64,000 nt of DNA from Epiperipatus broadwayi (GCA_028023455.1 JAQFVV010000072.1:4778214-4842213); one strand, 5' to 3'; shown: positions 48,736 to 60,720, numbered from the stretch's first letter. The notes: a model not told the origin generated them from the letters alone. Translations and numbers: made by a program.

Positions 48736-49510
48736 TATCAGCACACACACATATATGTATACAATCAGTGCTCAGTTTATATTAAGATAGCAAATCCTCA
48801 TACTTTAATGGACAGGCTTCAATCTACTCTAATCTCCAACTTTTCAGCTGTCCATACCATTAAAAATCTGATGATGGAATGTCCAAATCCCATGCTGATG
48901 CCAATATTATTGTTATGCCCATGTTGACCTCTAAGTCACTCTGACTCCTCATGTATAGGACCTTATCCATTTAAATGCATAAGAAGAGGGATGATCAGGA
49001 TGTAGGCTTAATGTGTAATATTTGAAATACAGGCATTCTTCATATACCTGGAGCTTAATTGTAAAGATAAGAGATTTGAAGGAAGACTTTCAAGTGCCCT
49101 TCAACTATCCACCTTATTTCATACCACCAGTACACATGACCACAAATATGAGATAATATAGATAGTTGAAGTGTGCTTGAAAGTCTGGGTTCAAATCCCC
49201 TATATTTACAATTAAACTCCAGATATATAAAGAATGTCTGTATTTCAAATCTTACACATTAAGCTCTCAGTATTTAAATGGATAAGGTCTTATACATGAG
49301 GGGTTAGAGTGACTTGAGGTCAACATCAGCATAACAATAATATTGGCATCAGCATGGGATTTGGGATTTCCATCATCAGATTTTCAATGATATGGCTGAC
49401 TGAAGAGTTGGAGGTTGTAATAGTTTAAAGCCTGTCCATGAAAGTATGAGAATTTGCTATCTTAATATAAAATGAGCACTGATTATATATATATATATAT
49501 ATGGGAGATG

Positions 49511-49562
49511 ATAATCTGGCCCGTGGTGAGGGCTGGTTGAGCACGAAATGGGTATATTTGTG
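49511..49562 (+). ncRNA. Hammerhead relic, first core box lost
   Basis: This is the mirror copy of the 48681 ribozyme. CTGATGA has become GTGGTGA, while GGGCTGGTTGAGCAC, GAA and the flanks remain. Cleavage is not expected. Confidence 0.7.
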
Positions 49563-49739
49563 ACTATTTATCTTTTCTACATGTGCATGGTCATGTGTAT
49601 TAGTGGTTTGAGATAGTGTGGATAGTTGAAGGGTGCTTGAAAGTCTGGGTTCAAATCCCCTATATTTGCAATTACACTCCAGGTATATGAAGAATGTCTG
49701 TCTTTCAAATATTCTAAGAATTCCTAAATTTTGTATCTA

Positions 49740-50250
49740 GTTAACATTGGAACCTTTTCCAATTTGGCATCCTATGACAATACATGTTTGCATAATAATA
49801 AAAAATCTTGAGTTGTCTGTCATAAAATTCTTAAATTTAAAATGAAAGATAAAAGAGCAACTGATTTAAAATTATCATATAGTTATTATGAAATGAACAA
49901 ATATTAAGAATATAAGTGGAATTGGATTCAGTTATTAAAAAAAAAAATGAAAAAGAAACCATTATGAAAATATATCTTTTACATTTTTTGCAATATTTAT
50001 ATTAAATATACTAATTTTTTTTTAAAAAATCACTTTTTATTTTTAGTATTTTTTATATTATATTATTTTATAATATTTTTATTATATTATTTTTTTATAA
50101 TATTTATTTATTATACTACTTTCGCAATGCTTTTTATTTAATTATGACAGTTTTGACTATTAGAAATTTATTAAATTAAAAATGTAATATATATTAAATT
50201 GAAAAATATAATCATTTGTCAATGCATATATAAATATAGAAGTAATATTA
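49740..50250. other. AT-rich stretch
   Basis: Nothing recognised. Confidence 0.45.
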
Positions 50251-50254
50251 TTAA

Positions 50255-50430
50255 ACCATCAAACATCATATGATCACCATTCTTTATATTTACAAGCTAG
50301 AAACTAGTCTGAGGATATTGGATGAGTAGGCACTAGATAGGGATTTTTATGCACAAACCTTCCTGTGTCCATTGATTACACAGGTTTGCACTGAGTGGCA
50401 CTATGGTATGGAGAGATTTGACTCAGTGAA
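50255..50430 (+). mobile_element. Family D element with truncated hammerhead
   Basis: It matches 14062-14300 but has a deletion that removes CTGATGA. ACAAGCTAGAAACTAGTCTG (50292-50311) is the 3' half of the ribozyme. It then has the family sequence down to GCACTGAGTGGCACTAT. Confidence 0.65.
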
Positions 50431-50434
50431 GTAA

Positions 50435-50980
50435 TATTATTCTAAGATTGTGTTTACAAAAGAAATAATGTAATGGAGATATATTTTATAGTTCTGAAGA
50501 AGGCTATTGTGGTGTCAAAACTGTCACATAATTGAATAACCCATTATGAAAATTATAAAAAAGTAATTATTTACAGATTTATTGATGATATGACAAATGG
50601 AATAGCAAGATTATTTATTGCACTGAAGGTTATTAAATGCAGGTCATTTAGATTTATGTTTTTAAGTTTTTATTCTGATGAAGAAGGGGCATATTTTATA
50701 CTGATGTACAAAATGCTTCTAAGTAGACTAATCAATATTTTATAATTGTCATATGAGATTTATATTAAAAAGTTAGTGAATGTTTAAAAAATGAATGTCC
50801 AATAGGGAAATAAAAGTGGTGAAAGACATAATTTGTGGAAAAATAAATTTTACATTAGGAAAATTCTGAAAAACAAATACATTAGAGTATCTAAATAAAA
50901 GTGGGATGGGAATTGGATTATTATTCAAAATTATTACAATTTGATTTACAAGTGTCAAAGTAATAATTTGATTTACAAGT
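50435..50980. other. AT-rich stretch
   Basis: It contains CTGAAGAAGGCTATTGTGG at 50497, which resembles a PLE-type hammerhead start. The rest of the core is not convincing. Confidence 0.35.
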
Positions 50981-50984
50981 GTCA

Positions 50985-51310
50985 AACTTAATGCACTCAT
51001 ATGTTTGATATTATCCACTTTATATAAATACATTAATCACTACTGCTAATTATTTATTAGACTAGAGATTATCCCTAGCTTCTAAACTCAGTTAAAGATT
51101 TATATTTCAAAATTTTATTAAATATATCCACATGGTATCAGTAATCCAATTCCATTTCTCTCTGTCTTTTTTTTTTCATATTATCTGTGGATACTCTTAA
51201 CACTTCCATTTACCACACATACTCTTCAAACTTATAAATAAAGATATCTGAAAAAGATAAATGATCCTTAAAATGTATTTCTAGCTGAACTAGCATTCTT
51301 CAGTTGGTTT
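50985..51310 (-). mobile_element. Subfamily C hammerhead element, single unit
   Basis: GTCAAACTTAATGCACTCAT and the following AAATACATTAATCACTACTG match 8950-9000. The ribozyme end matches 34129-34181. The ribozyme (about 51262-51305) keeps CTGAAGA and GAA, but stem II is mispaired and stem I is poor. Confidence 0.55.
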
Positions 51311-51314
51311 AGAA

Positions 51315-52150
51315 AATGAAATAAAAGTTTTGTGCATATCAATTATATTCTGACTAACACAAATATATATTTCAAGATTGTGGCTTTTAGTATATTAAAT
51401 AGTAACATATAAAATACGTTAATGTAAAGATAGAAAACAGTGTTTAAGAATACAATAATTGTTTAAGAATATAATAATGGTGTCCCAATCTTAGGAAATA
51501 CTCTAACAAATTGAACTCAGAACAAAGAAATTGTTTAAGTATTAAAGAATCCTGTTTGGCAGATGTTGAAGTCCAAGATCCATGAAATGCACTCATCTCT
51601 AATACTTCCAGGGCACAAACATCCTATGAATTCCAAAGCAATAAACAAATTGAATATTTTGACAAGTAATGTTGTTTACAAGTTTAAAACTCTACAGTAA
51701 TATTTATTCATCAAGACAGTGTTATAAGGATTTTTTTAATTACACATGCATTTGTGTTTATGGCATATACAGAATAGTATTTACATAGTTATGACAAATA
51801 TATAAAGTATATAAAACTTACTGAAATTAATTATTAAGACATACTTATAATTCTCAAAAGCACAAACTCTTTCTCCATTATACCAGTGCTGACATCTATT
51901 GTAAACTTAAGTAATCAGCTTTATGCTAATGTAACTGATCACTCCAAACCAACTCCAAAATCATAGCAACAAAAATCTTCTACTAACAGTCCACCTACAC
52001 AAATATATATTAAAATGTCTTCTTTAGATTTTGACCTGCCAATTGAATTAATATGAGCATTTCTGATTGTCATGATACTGTATTTCAGTGATACTCTTTT
52101 GTCTCACTCTTTTAATATGCCCAAATTACACTCATTTATTCTTTTATTAA
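51315..52150. other. AT-rich stretch
   Basis: Nothing recognised. Confidence 0.45.
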
Positions 52151-52156
52151 ATGATG

Positions 52157-52671
52157 TTCTGTAATTCAGTACTAGCACTATAAATGCATAAACACAAAGC
52201 TAATATTTAATATCTTGTTAAATCATAAGCTAAGCACTTTTGAGAGTTATGGCTCTCATAATCATAGCTCTTTTTGAAGTGACTGATTGTCTAATGTTAT
52301 GCAAATCTATGAAAAGTTTAAGTATTCAATTTCTTGGATATAGAATAGCATGTTTCCTTTTAGTTGATGGCTTTGCTGTCTAGTGCAATGAAGCAGGCCT
52401 CTTATTTTTCCTCTCAAGTCATTTCCCTCTCTGCAGACTAAGTTAATTATTTGTGGTTCACATGGATGTCCTGCAAGCCTTTGGTACTATACACAAATGG
52501 AATTGTGTGCTACATCAGATTGCATAACATTAGAAAAACAGTTACTTCACAAAGAGCTATGATTATGAGAGCCATGACTTTCAAAAGTGCTCAGCTTATG
52601 ATTTAACAAGATATTAAATGCTAGCTTTATATTTATGCATTTATAGCACTAGTATTGAATTACAGAATATT
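52157..52671. repeat. Foldback element, about 150-bp inverted arms
   Basis: The left arm, 52157-52307, and right arm, 52518-52671, are inverse copies (for example GAGAGTTATGGCTCTCATAA against TTATGAGAGCCATGACTTTC) around a 210-bp loop. No ribozyme or coding frame is seen inside. ATTAAATGATGTT occurs on both sides (52147 and 52707) and could be a target duplication if the element is longer than the arms. Confidence 0.75.
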
Positions 52672-52679
52672 AACCAAAC

Positions 52680-53105
52680 ATGCAAAGTTCAAAATTAAGT
52701 TCATATTAAATGATGTTTTGTATGTTGCTGAAAAGTATAGTACATTTGTTATAATTTATTATAACTAGAGAGGACTATCTTGACAAAAACTATCCACATC
52801 TAACAGATATTCTATTTCATGGAGCTAAAATTCCTCCACACATCAAGAAAAAATAAGTGAATCTTTAATGTGGATTTGTCTCAAGGCATTAACCATATAG
52901 TGGACAATCAGCATATTGCTGTTCAGCATTGACAGTCATCATCTCCCTTTACCTCCAATGCATTGACTATATATATGATCAGATGTACACTCATAATGAC
53001 AGCAAGCAGATTCAGTGAGCATCATCATCTATTGACCTGTTTTTGCCATAAGGGCATGTGTTATCTATTTATATATACATTGGTCTGTAGTGATGAATGT
53101 TCAAT
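52680..53105. other. AT-rich stretch
   Basis: Nothing recognised. Confidence 0.4.
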
Positions 53106-53298
53106 GGAATCTAGACTATTAATATTTTTATTAGTAATTCATTAGACTAGATGTTATCCAATAATTAATAATATTTCTTTATTGTAATTTTTACTACATC
53201 ACTCTCATGTAAGGTAGAAACTGGTTTCAATCCACTTTTAACATTTTATGGAAGAATGTAGTCATAAACATATGACTAAAGACGTGAAAATATCTGTG

Positions 53299-53354
53299 AT
53301 CCCCAAAATTCACATTTCATGCTGAACCAGCACTCATCAGTTGGCTCAGACCAC
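53299..53354 (-). ncRNA. Hammerhead ribozyme, complete core, extended stem I
   Basis: The minus strand has GTGGTC-TGAG-CCAA facing TTGG-G-GATCAC, giving a stem I of 4 pairs, an internal loop and 6 more pairs. CTGATGA (53340-53334), stem II GTGCTG-GTT-CAGCAT and GAA follow. A short stem III (ATGTGAAT) and cleavage after T complete it. The internal loop in stem I is where natural type I ribozymes make loop contacts. Confidence 0.8.
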
Positions 53355-53380
53355 AATCTCTGCACATATCTTGATCATTC

Positions 53381-53390
53381 TTCAGTATAT
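53381..53390. repeat. Target-site duplication, left, of RTE insertion
   Basis: TTCAGTATAT here and at 55073-55082 exactly flanks the RTE copy. Confidence 0.85.
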
Positions 53391-55072
53391 CATCATCATC
53401 AACCATTATCAATCCACTGTAGGATGAAGGTCTCTCCAAGTTTAATCCATCTTCTCTGATCTTTAGCTTCTCTTCTCCACAACACCCCTGCACATTTTTT
53501 TATTTCATCCATCCATCTCACATGTGGTCTCTTTCTGGGTCTTTTACAATCTCTTAGAATCCAGTTTAAAATTTCAATTGTCCATCAATTATCATCTCTT
53601 CTAGCAATATGTCCAGCTCAACTCCATTTCAATCTTTTAATTTTTTCAATAAGGTCAGTAACACCTGTTTGTTGTCTTACCCATACATTGCGTTTTCGAT
53701 CTCTTCTTGTTACTCTCAACATACATCTCTCCATACTCCTTTGAGTGGTCTGAAGTCTCTGTATTGCTCTTCCATTAAGTGTCCAAGTCTCAGATCCATA
53801 AGTAAGAACTGGTAAAACACATTTGTTAAAAAACATCCTTTTCAAACACATAGGCATATTTCCTTTTAGTATCAAGTTATTTCTACCAAAAGCACTCCAA
53901 CCAAGTTTAATTCTATGATTAATTTCCTCCATTATGTTTCCATCTGTATTAATAATCTGACCAAGGTATTTGTAACTGTTAACTTCTTCTAATTCTTCAT
54001 AATCAATCTTTATTTTTCATATTTTGAGCAAATCGATTAAACATTACTTTAGTCTTTTTAACATTTATCTTTAGTCCTACTTTTCTACTTTCATCTGCTA
54101 ACTCCTGCAACATTTCCTGCAGCTCTGAAGCATTATTTGCAAAAAGAACTACATCATCTGCGAAATCTAAATGACTTAAATACTCTCCATTTACTTTCAC
54201 TCCTTTAGTTTCCCATTTTAATCCACAAAATACTTCTTGCAGCACTGCTGTAAAGAGTTTTGGAGATATGGAGTCACCTTGTCTTACACCTTTCTCAATG
54301 TTGATTTTTCCAGTATCATTATGTAATCTAATTGTTGCTGTTGCATTTTTATAAATATTCTTTAAAATATGACAATATCCTGGATCTATACCTTGATGAT
54401 CCAATGCTTTAATCACTGAAGAAATGTGTATAGAATCGAATGCCTTTTCATAATCTACAAATCCAAAACATAATGACAACTCATATTCATTTGTCCTTTC
54501 TATGACTTCTCTCAATACCTGGATATGATCTATTGTACTAAAACCACTTTTAAATCCAGCTTGTTCTCTTGGTTGGTGGAAATCCAAAGTTCTCTGTAGA
54601 CGAGTTGTAATTATCTTGGTAATAATTTTATATAAAACTGATAAAAGGCTGATAGGTCTGTAATTTATAATATCTTCTTTATCACCTTTTTTAAATATTA
54701 ATATTATTACTGCATTCTTCCAATCTTCCGGTACATCTTTATCATTTAGACATTTGGTATATAACTTTGCTAAAATTGTTTCTATTTCTTCACCTGCTTC
54801 TTTTAATATATCAATTATAATTCCATCATTTCCTGGAGCCTTTTCTTTCTTCATACACTTAATTGCATATCTCACTTCTTCATTTAAAATTCTGGGCAAT
54901 TCGGAAGATGTAATAGATATAGGAGGTACTTGTTCTTTATTACTATATAATTCTTGATAAAAATCTTCTACCAATTTCATGATGTCATCTCTCTTTTTAG
55001 TAATAATTCCATCTTTTTTTCTTATTGCAGATATAAATTTTCTACCAATACCAAAATGTTGTTTAACATTTT
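53391..55072 (-). mobile_element. RTE-type LINE, 5'-truncated, with target-site duplication
   Basis: The element is 1,682 bp long. Its 3' end is (ATC)n at 53391-53402. It is the youngest of three RTE copies and inserted into an older hammerhead element. It holds the RT and the C-terminal domain typical of RTE proteins. The endonuclease domain is missing by truncation. Confidence 0.9.
53405..55070 (-). pseudogene. RTE endonuclease-reverse transcriptase, C-terminal two thirds
   Basis: The minus-strand frame is open from the truncation point (FGIGRKFISAI, about 55050) through 54003. It includes KEKAPGNDGI, NAVIILIFKKGDKE, NYRPISLLSVLYKI and motif A FGFVDYEKAFDSI. GVRQGDSISPKLF and catalytic FADDVVLFAN (about 54150-54170) follow. 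A one-base insertion in an A run near 54018 shifts frame. Reading resumes with YGSETWTLNG, ARRDDN and LGETFILQW down to about 53420, with a TGG-to-TGA stop near 53615. It is damaged but clearly recent. Confidence 0.88.
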
Positions 55073-55082
55073 TTCAGTATAT
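55073..55082. repeat. Target-site duplication, right, of RTE insertion
   Basis: An exact copy of TTCAGTATAT from 53381-53390. Confidence 0.85.
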
Positions 55083-55295
55083 ATAGATAGCAAATTATTA
55101 CAGTTTATTTGATGTGTCAAACATTTTTCCCTCACAACTTTAGCATAAATCACTTAATGAAAGTGCATTAATAATTTTTATTAGTAGCTCATTAAACTAG
55201 AGGTTATCCAATAATGAATAATATTTCTATAATGTAATTTTTACAATTTTCTATTTATATATACTAAACAATGATAAAGATATGTGTAAGAGATT

Positions 55296-55350
55296 ACGGT
55301 CTGGGCCAACTGATGAGTACCAGTTCAGCACAAAATTGTGACATAGATCT
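55296..55350 (+). ncRNA. Hammerhead relic, G12 lost
   Basis: GGGCCAA, CTGATGA (55310-55316), and GTACCAGTTCAGCAC, then AAA where GAA is needed. The mirror partner of the 53299 ribozyme. Predicted inactive. Confidence 0.7.
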
Positions 55351-55494
55351 TTTTCACATGTCTATGGTCATATGTTTATGACTGCATCCATTCACAGGAT
55401 GTTAAAAGCAGATTGAAACCAGTCCCTACCTTGCATGAGAGTGGTGTAGTGAAATTACACTACATAAATATTATTCATTATTGAAGAGCTAGAC

Positions 55495-58400
55495 TAGTCC
55501 ATTATTAAAAGGCAAGGTGAGATATGACAAAAATTAAATAATTTTTACAAAAGTAGCACATATGTGAGGAAAATATCGTAAGTCATGAGTTAGGGTGAGA
55601 AATTCTATTGTTCAGTATTTTAATTAATTCTAATTTAGTATTTGTATAAATATTTAATGCACATTTATTTTTGCACTCATTTCTAATACCATATACATAT
55701 ATATTGTGACCCTCTGAATGGGCACAAGGAATTGAGATACTTTGTATCTGTAGTGAATCGTATTGTATTAAAAAAGGACAAAAATTAAATAACCTTAGAA
55801 TTTTAAATATTTTGTTGGAGATTGTTTAAAGTCTTAGATATTGATTGTTTATGCATTTGATTAACCACTTTATAAGTATTTAATGTTATTATTATAATAG
55901 ATGAAGTATTTAATGCAAGAAAGAGGGGTTGTTTATTATAGGAATTAGTATATTTTGGCAGGAAAATGCAAAGTTATTTTATGTTAGTGTTTAGTATTGA
56001 TTTGAATGGTTTCCTAATCCCTTGTTCATTGATACTTATCCCTCTATCCACATTGACAGCCATCTCAATTATATTTAGTAAAGATAATGTAATATTTATA
56101 GTACAGTGTATGTGCATAAATGTATATCTGTATTATGTTTCATTTCATTTTCATCTTTTAATAACATTAAAAAAATAGTACACTTACAATAAAGACATTT
56201 AAAGTACAGAAATTATCTTTAATAGTTTAACAAGTATTTTTTTTCAATTATTAATGGATATCTGGATAGGTGAATTATTTTATAAATTAAATAAATTATT
56301 CATCATTTTGTTTAACAGTTAATTAATATTCATTCCTTTCCAGTTTGTAAAAGTTATTTTTTTTATTAATATTATTTGTTGTCTTGATTTAATTGTAAAA
56401 AATCAGAATGATTTTTTTTTTTAAAGAAAAGATTTCTTGCATATGTAATTAGTTCAAGTGCAAAAAAGGTGGGAGTTGACCCTTTCAAAGGGAAATGACC
56501 TTTTTTCTGATGGGGGGAAAAAGAGATATCTATTTAACAGAGAGTTAAGATAAAAAATTGCTCATTATTATCGTTATAAGTGCAGCCAGTAAAATTGCTC
56601 TTTCCCTGCTGTAACAAATATATTTTTTTTTCTTGAAGTCAAATTAATTTTAAAAAAAGCTTTGGAATAAACTTCTGGAAAAGTTATAAGAAATTCATTA
56701 TGGAAAGGTCTTCAATTGGAATGCAGGGCTAATAAATTTAAGAAGGTACATTGGTTTTTCAATTCTCTCTCCTTAATTTTAAACATTTGAATTAACCACC
56801 TTATCCTTATTAATATTTTAAAATGAATATCGATAATGTTAAGCTTGCAGTACTTCATTTAATTATCATTATGAATAAAAATAAAGTGCATGAACTTTAT
56901 AATTATCTACGTGTGTTGTATAATATCTCTTGGAAATATGGGCAGAACAGTTTTGCAGAGTTTATTTTAATTTTTCACTATATTTTATTTCTTGCTTTTA
57001 TAAAAGTTAAAGATAAAATTTAAAGGATATGTGTATTTTAATATATCACACCATTCTTAAATTCATTATGGAAAAATGACAGTATTTATTTATTTGATAT
57101 TTCTAAGAATAATATGTATTTTTAATGAAAGAAGTAAATGTGAATTACCCAAATAATCAAAGGATGCTAATTTTTAGATACGTGCTTAAATCGAATGGAA
57201 GGACATGAATGCGGTTGTGTTTCTGTTCTCTTCGATAAAGATGCACTATAATAATAAAGTATTAATTGTGGAATTACTAATGAATCATGATATATTATTT
57301 GACAGTATTTAGAAATAAACTATGCATATATTAGATTAAAAATGTCAAATGCTATTAAGAAAATTTTAAGAACAATTGCTTACTTAATTTAAAAATACTA
57401 CGGAGTGAGTGAAATAATTCCTGTTCAACTGTAGCTAAAAATGGCTTATATTTCCGTCATAATAAAAAGAGAAATTGATTACTTATGTGTGATTTAGTAG
57501 CTCAAATAGCTATGCCATGAACATTGGAGTTGCTGGATCATATTTAATTTATGATTATATATATATATATTGGTTATCCTACAGAAATTCATTTTAAGTT
57601 CGAATTCAGTTTGGAATCTGTCCCCATATCGTTTCATAAACCCAGAGTAAAACTTTGCAAGTGAACTTTTTATTTTAAATCATAGAACAAATGACTTTTG
57701 TTTCTTTATCTTTCCTTTATTACTTGTCATCATTAATGTATATGATATACAGATAGGTATATTTAAAATTATGTTTTATTTATAATTTTGGGCTATTATG
57801 ATATCCTAGATCGTCTCGGAAAGCGTATTCACGAGTAGTGGATACGTTGGTAAAAATTGATTTTATACAAATATGTCTTATTTTTCTTTTAGGAAGGTAA
57901 AGGAAAGAAATATATATTTTTTATTATATTATTAGAGAGAGGTTTACATTTATTTTATATATTTTATTATCTCAAAAGTGAGAATTTTGTTTAAAATCAA
58001 CGAACGAATGTATAATTGAAATAGTTTACTAGAGATGACAAAGAAACTCGTTCGTAATAATTATAACTATTAAATTTTAAAAGTAACTTAAAGTCTATTC
58101 TGAATTAAAGGTTATACCTTAATGTATTATTTAATTACCGTGTTGCTCGCATAGTATATAACTTAGAATTAATTTTTTTTTGTATATTCTTGTTCGTGTG
58201 TGTGTGTGTGTCTGTTTGCACAATTATAACACTTGTTTGATAAAGTTCCGTTTGTGAATAATTTATGTATAAATTTCGGGCATTGTCATATTCTAAAGAA
58301 CTGACGGATTGGTAGGTTATCTGTATGTATTTATCTGCCAGCGTGTATATATAATGTTCGATATGTAGAAGAGCTTTGAGAATGGAAAGTAATCTAGATG

Positions 58401-59635
58401 CGTTCTATATTTGAAGGGATGAGAGATTTTGCCTATTTAGTATATTTCAATAATTTTCCATGAGTAGAGCCTAGTTTATATTATATGCATATGATGAAAT
58501 GATAGTTTTGAAGTTAAATGATGTTTTTTTATAGTCCTGGTGATGAGGAAAAAGTCCCCTCCAATGGTGTATTTCGGAATTAGATGAATTATTGTAGAAG
58601 TATTAAGTAAAGAGTTTATTTGCTCCATGTGTGAATTCCCCTTGGAATGGTTTATATAATCGTGAAAATATAGCTCTGTGTTATTAATATGTGGCCATAT
58701 AGATAGCTGAAATCAAATTCTTGATGTAATATTAGTGTCTTATTTTATTTATTGGTTTACGACATTGTCCGAAACGAAGTAATTGTCTAATATTTTCTTG
58801 ATGAATGGATGATGTGTAGAAAAGATTGTTTTCTATTATTGTTGGCATACACATGCGTAATATGAACAATATCGCGAATATAAAAGTATAGAGTTACATT
58901 CATTTAAATAAAAGTATAGTGTTATCGAAATTAAAAATGGGAAATAAACGTTTTGAAACATATATTCATTTAATACAGAATTATAAATCATCAAACCATC
59001 AGAATGAATATGATTTCATTGTTATGTGTGAAAGGTATATGTAAAAAAAAATGATTATTTCATTAGTTAGAAAAAGTTGCTTTATTGATGGCCAAATATG
59101 TTAGCTTGATTTATTTTATTAATCAATAGAAAATCCTCTCATAAATATTTATTGTGCCAACAATGTAATATATTATGTAGTTAATAATATGTTTGAATGA
59201 AATGCTTAAGTAAATCAGGTATGCAAAGTTAGAAGATCAAGTTTTGTTGTTAATTTCGGATTTCAAAGGGTTAGGGTAATATCATGGGAATAATCCCAAA
59301 CTGATGTTCAAGGTGTTTAAGAATTTTAAATCATTAAGACAAGCAGTCTTATTGTAAATAAGTACTTAAATTAAATTTTCAATATAATAAATGATTTGTT
59401 TATTTATTAAAAACTGTGTCTTGAGTTATTCTTGTATACATTCAGGTACTAATTTCCACATCTCCACATTTCATAGATCTATTATAAAATAGATATATTA
59501 TTTTATAGAGCTGAATGTAGACTTAGGTAAAGAGTCTCAGTAATAATTTTGTATATGTTGTCATATTGTTCTATTCATTAATAGAACTGGTGCCCTAGTT
59601 ATTCATATGATGTATATGAATGGTTGGGAGTGTAG
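55495..59635. other. Long AT-rich region, no gene recognised
   Basis: About 4 kb without a convincing frame or family repeat. The 66-73 codon frames here are low-complexity. A GTTCAAGTGCAAAAA segment near 56452 recurs at 63979. Confidence 0.5.
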
Positions 59636-59639
59636 GTTA

Positions 59640-59640
59640 T

Positions 59641-59716
<76 letters not shown>
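59640..59716. repeat. (AT)n microsatellite
   Basis: A nearly uninterrupted AT tract of about 75 bp. Confidence 0.95.
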
Positions 59717-59720
<4 letters not shown>

Positions 59721-60017
59721 CATACATAGTTGTATTTTTATATTGGATTATTTCCATCATCTAACTAATATATGTATTGAATGTCTTCAGAAAAAATTAA
59801 CTTTATTTAGATAATGAAAATAGTTCAACATAAAAATACAACTGGAACAGAAGCATCACAAACCTTCAGGAAAACAATATATATATACATAATTTAATAT
59901 ATCAAGCACAGAGTTATTCTTTTCAAAATAGTTCATAAATATCCAAAATAGAAATAAAACAAACTAACTCCTTCTTTTTAGAACTTGTTTTTTATATGAC
60001 TATAATCCTGAAAAAAA

Positions 60018-60060
60018 AAAATCCAACGTTTCGACTAGTTTATATAGTCTTTTTCAAGGC
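60018..60060 (-). ncRNA. PLE-type hammerhead relic
   Basis: The minus strand reads CTTGAAAAAGACTA, loop, then TAGTC (TAAAC in this arm) GAAACGTTGG. Stem II partly pairs and GAA with the ACGT palindrome remains, but G8 of the first box is A. Predicted inactive. Confidence 0.55.
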
Positions 60061-60322
60061 ACACTAAAATAAAATAATATATATATATAACAAATAACAC
60101 ATATTCCATAATAATAAAAAATAAATAAATAAATAAATAATTACAAAATATATTCATAAAAAAAAAAGGAAATTGTTTCTCTTTGAGTTGTGTTTGTTGG
60201 TAATAGAAAAGGGGAGTGAGATAAGGTAAATTTTTGGTTATGAATATATTTTGTAATTTTTTTTTTTTTTTTATGGAATATGTGTTATTTTTTATATATA
60301 TATTTTATTTTATTTTAGTGTG

Positions 60323-60363
60323 CCTTGAAAAAGACTATATAAAATAGTCGAAACGTTGGATTT
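60323..60363 (+). ncRNA. PLE-type hammerhead relic
   Basis: The plus-strand mirror of the previous motif: CTTGAAAAAGACTA then TAGTCGAAACGTTGG, with a perfect GACTA/TAGTC stem II. The first core box is degraded in the same way as in the other arm. Confidence 0.55.
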
Positions 60364-60667
60364 TTTTTTTTTTCATGATTATAGTCATATAAAAAACAAA
60401 TTTTAAAAAGGAGTTAGTGTGTTTTATTTCTATGTTATATATATACATATATTAATTAGATGATGGAAATAGTCCAACATAAAAATACAACTAGAACACC
60501 ATTATCACAAACCTTCAGGAAAACAATATATATATATATATATACTTAGAAGTTATAATTATAGGGCATTTGAATACAGACTTTCAAGCTCCTTTTAGCT
60601 ATCCGCTCTATCTCATACAACAAATGCACATGACCACACCCACATGTGAAAAAGATAAATGATCTCC

Positions 60668-60720
60668 GATATGCATATTTCATGCTAAATCAGTATTCGT
60701 CGATTGGTCTAGATCATCTT
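60668..60720 (-). ncRNA. Hammerhead relic, first box mutated
   Basis: The minus strand has GACCAA, then TCGACGA for CTGATGA, a TACTGATTTAGCAT stem II with a poor match, GAA and the palindrome ATATGCAT. Predicted inactive. Confidence 0.65.

Larger units (their letters stand above)
48607..49735. mobile_element. Inverted pair of tRNA-like/hammerhead elements (subfamily A)
   Basis: The left arm (minus, 48607-49125) and right arm (plus, 49130-49735) are inverse copies of more than 500 bp with a centre near 49130. Each arm runs from a tRNA-like segment with B-box TGGGTTCAAATCCCC (right arm) through about 300 bp of shared body, a TA tract and a hammerhead. It then repeats the tRNA-like start. In the right arm GATAGTTGAAG recurs at 49155 and 49614, a 459-bp unit in about 1.25 copies. 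Partial direct tandem plus HHR is the retrozyme hallmark; the B-box and inverted pairing are extra. Confidence 0.8.
53110..55490. mobile_element. Subfamily C inverted pair, split by an RTE insertion
   Basis: The left part (53110-53390, minus) and the far right part (55290-55490, plus) are inverse copies. For example GTAGAAACTGGTTTCAATCC near 53216 opposes GATTGAAACCAGTCCCTACC near 55414. Sequence 55083-55260 is body sequence repeating 53130-53170 inversely. An RTE LINE sits between 53391 and 55072, so the original element was about 700 bp. It carries one good and one broken hammerhead. Confidence 0.7.
59728..60541. mobile_element. Inverted Penelope-type terminal structure
   Basis: Two inverse arms, 59950-60163 and 60235-60431, surround a 70-bp spacer. 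Each contains a hammerhead-like motif ending TAGTCGAAACGTTGG, typical of PLE terminal repeats. Outside lie direct copies of an 80-bp sequence (59810-59890 and 60459-60541), with a third, inverted copy at 59728-59776. No RT is present. The arrangement suggests a head-to-head PLE terminus or a non-autonomous derivative. Confidence 0.6.

Noticed and set aside
50495-50535. CTGAAGAAGGCTATTGTGG as a PLE-type hammerhead
   Set aside because: The second box reads CAAAAC rather than a clear GAA, and stem II is poor; left as a possible relic only.
53609-53815. Plus-strand frames at 53609 and 54754
   Set aside because: Antisense shadows of the RTE reverse transcriptase frame.
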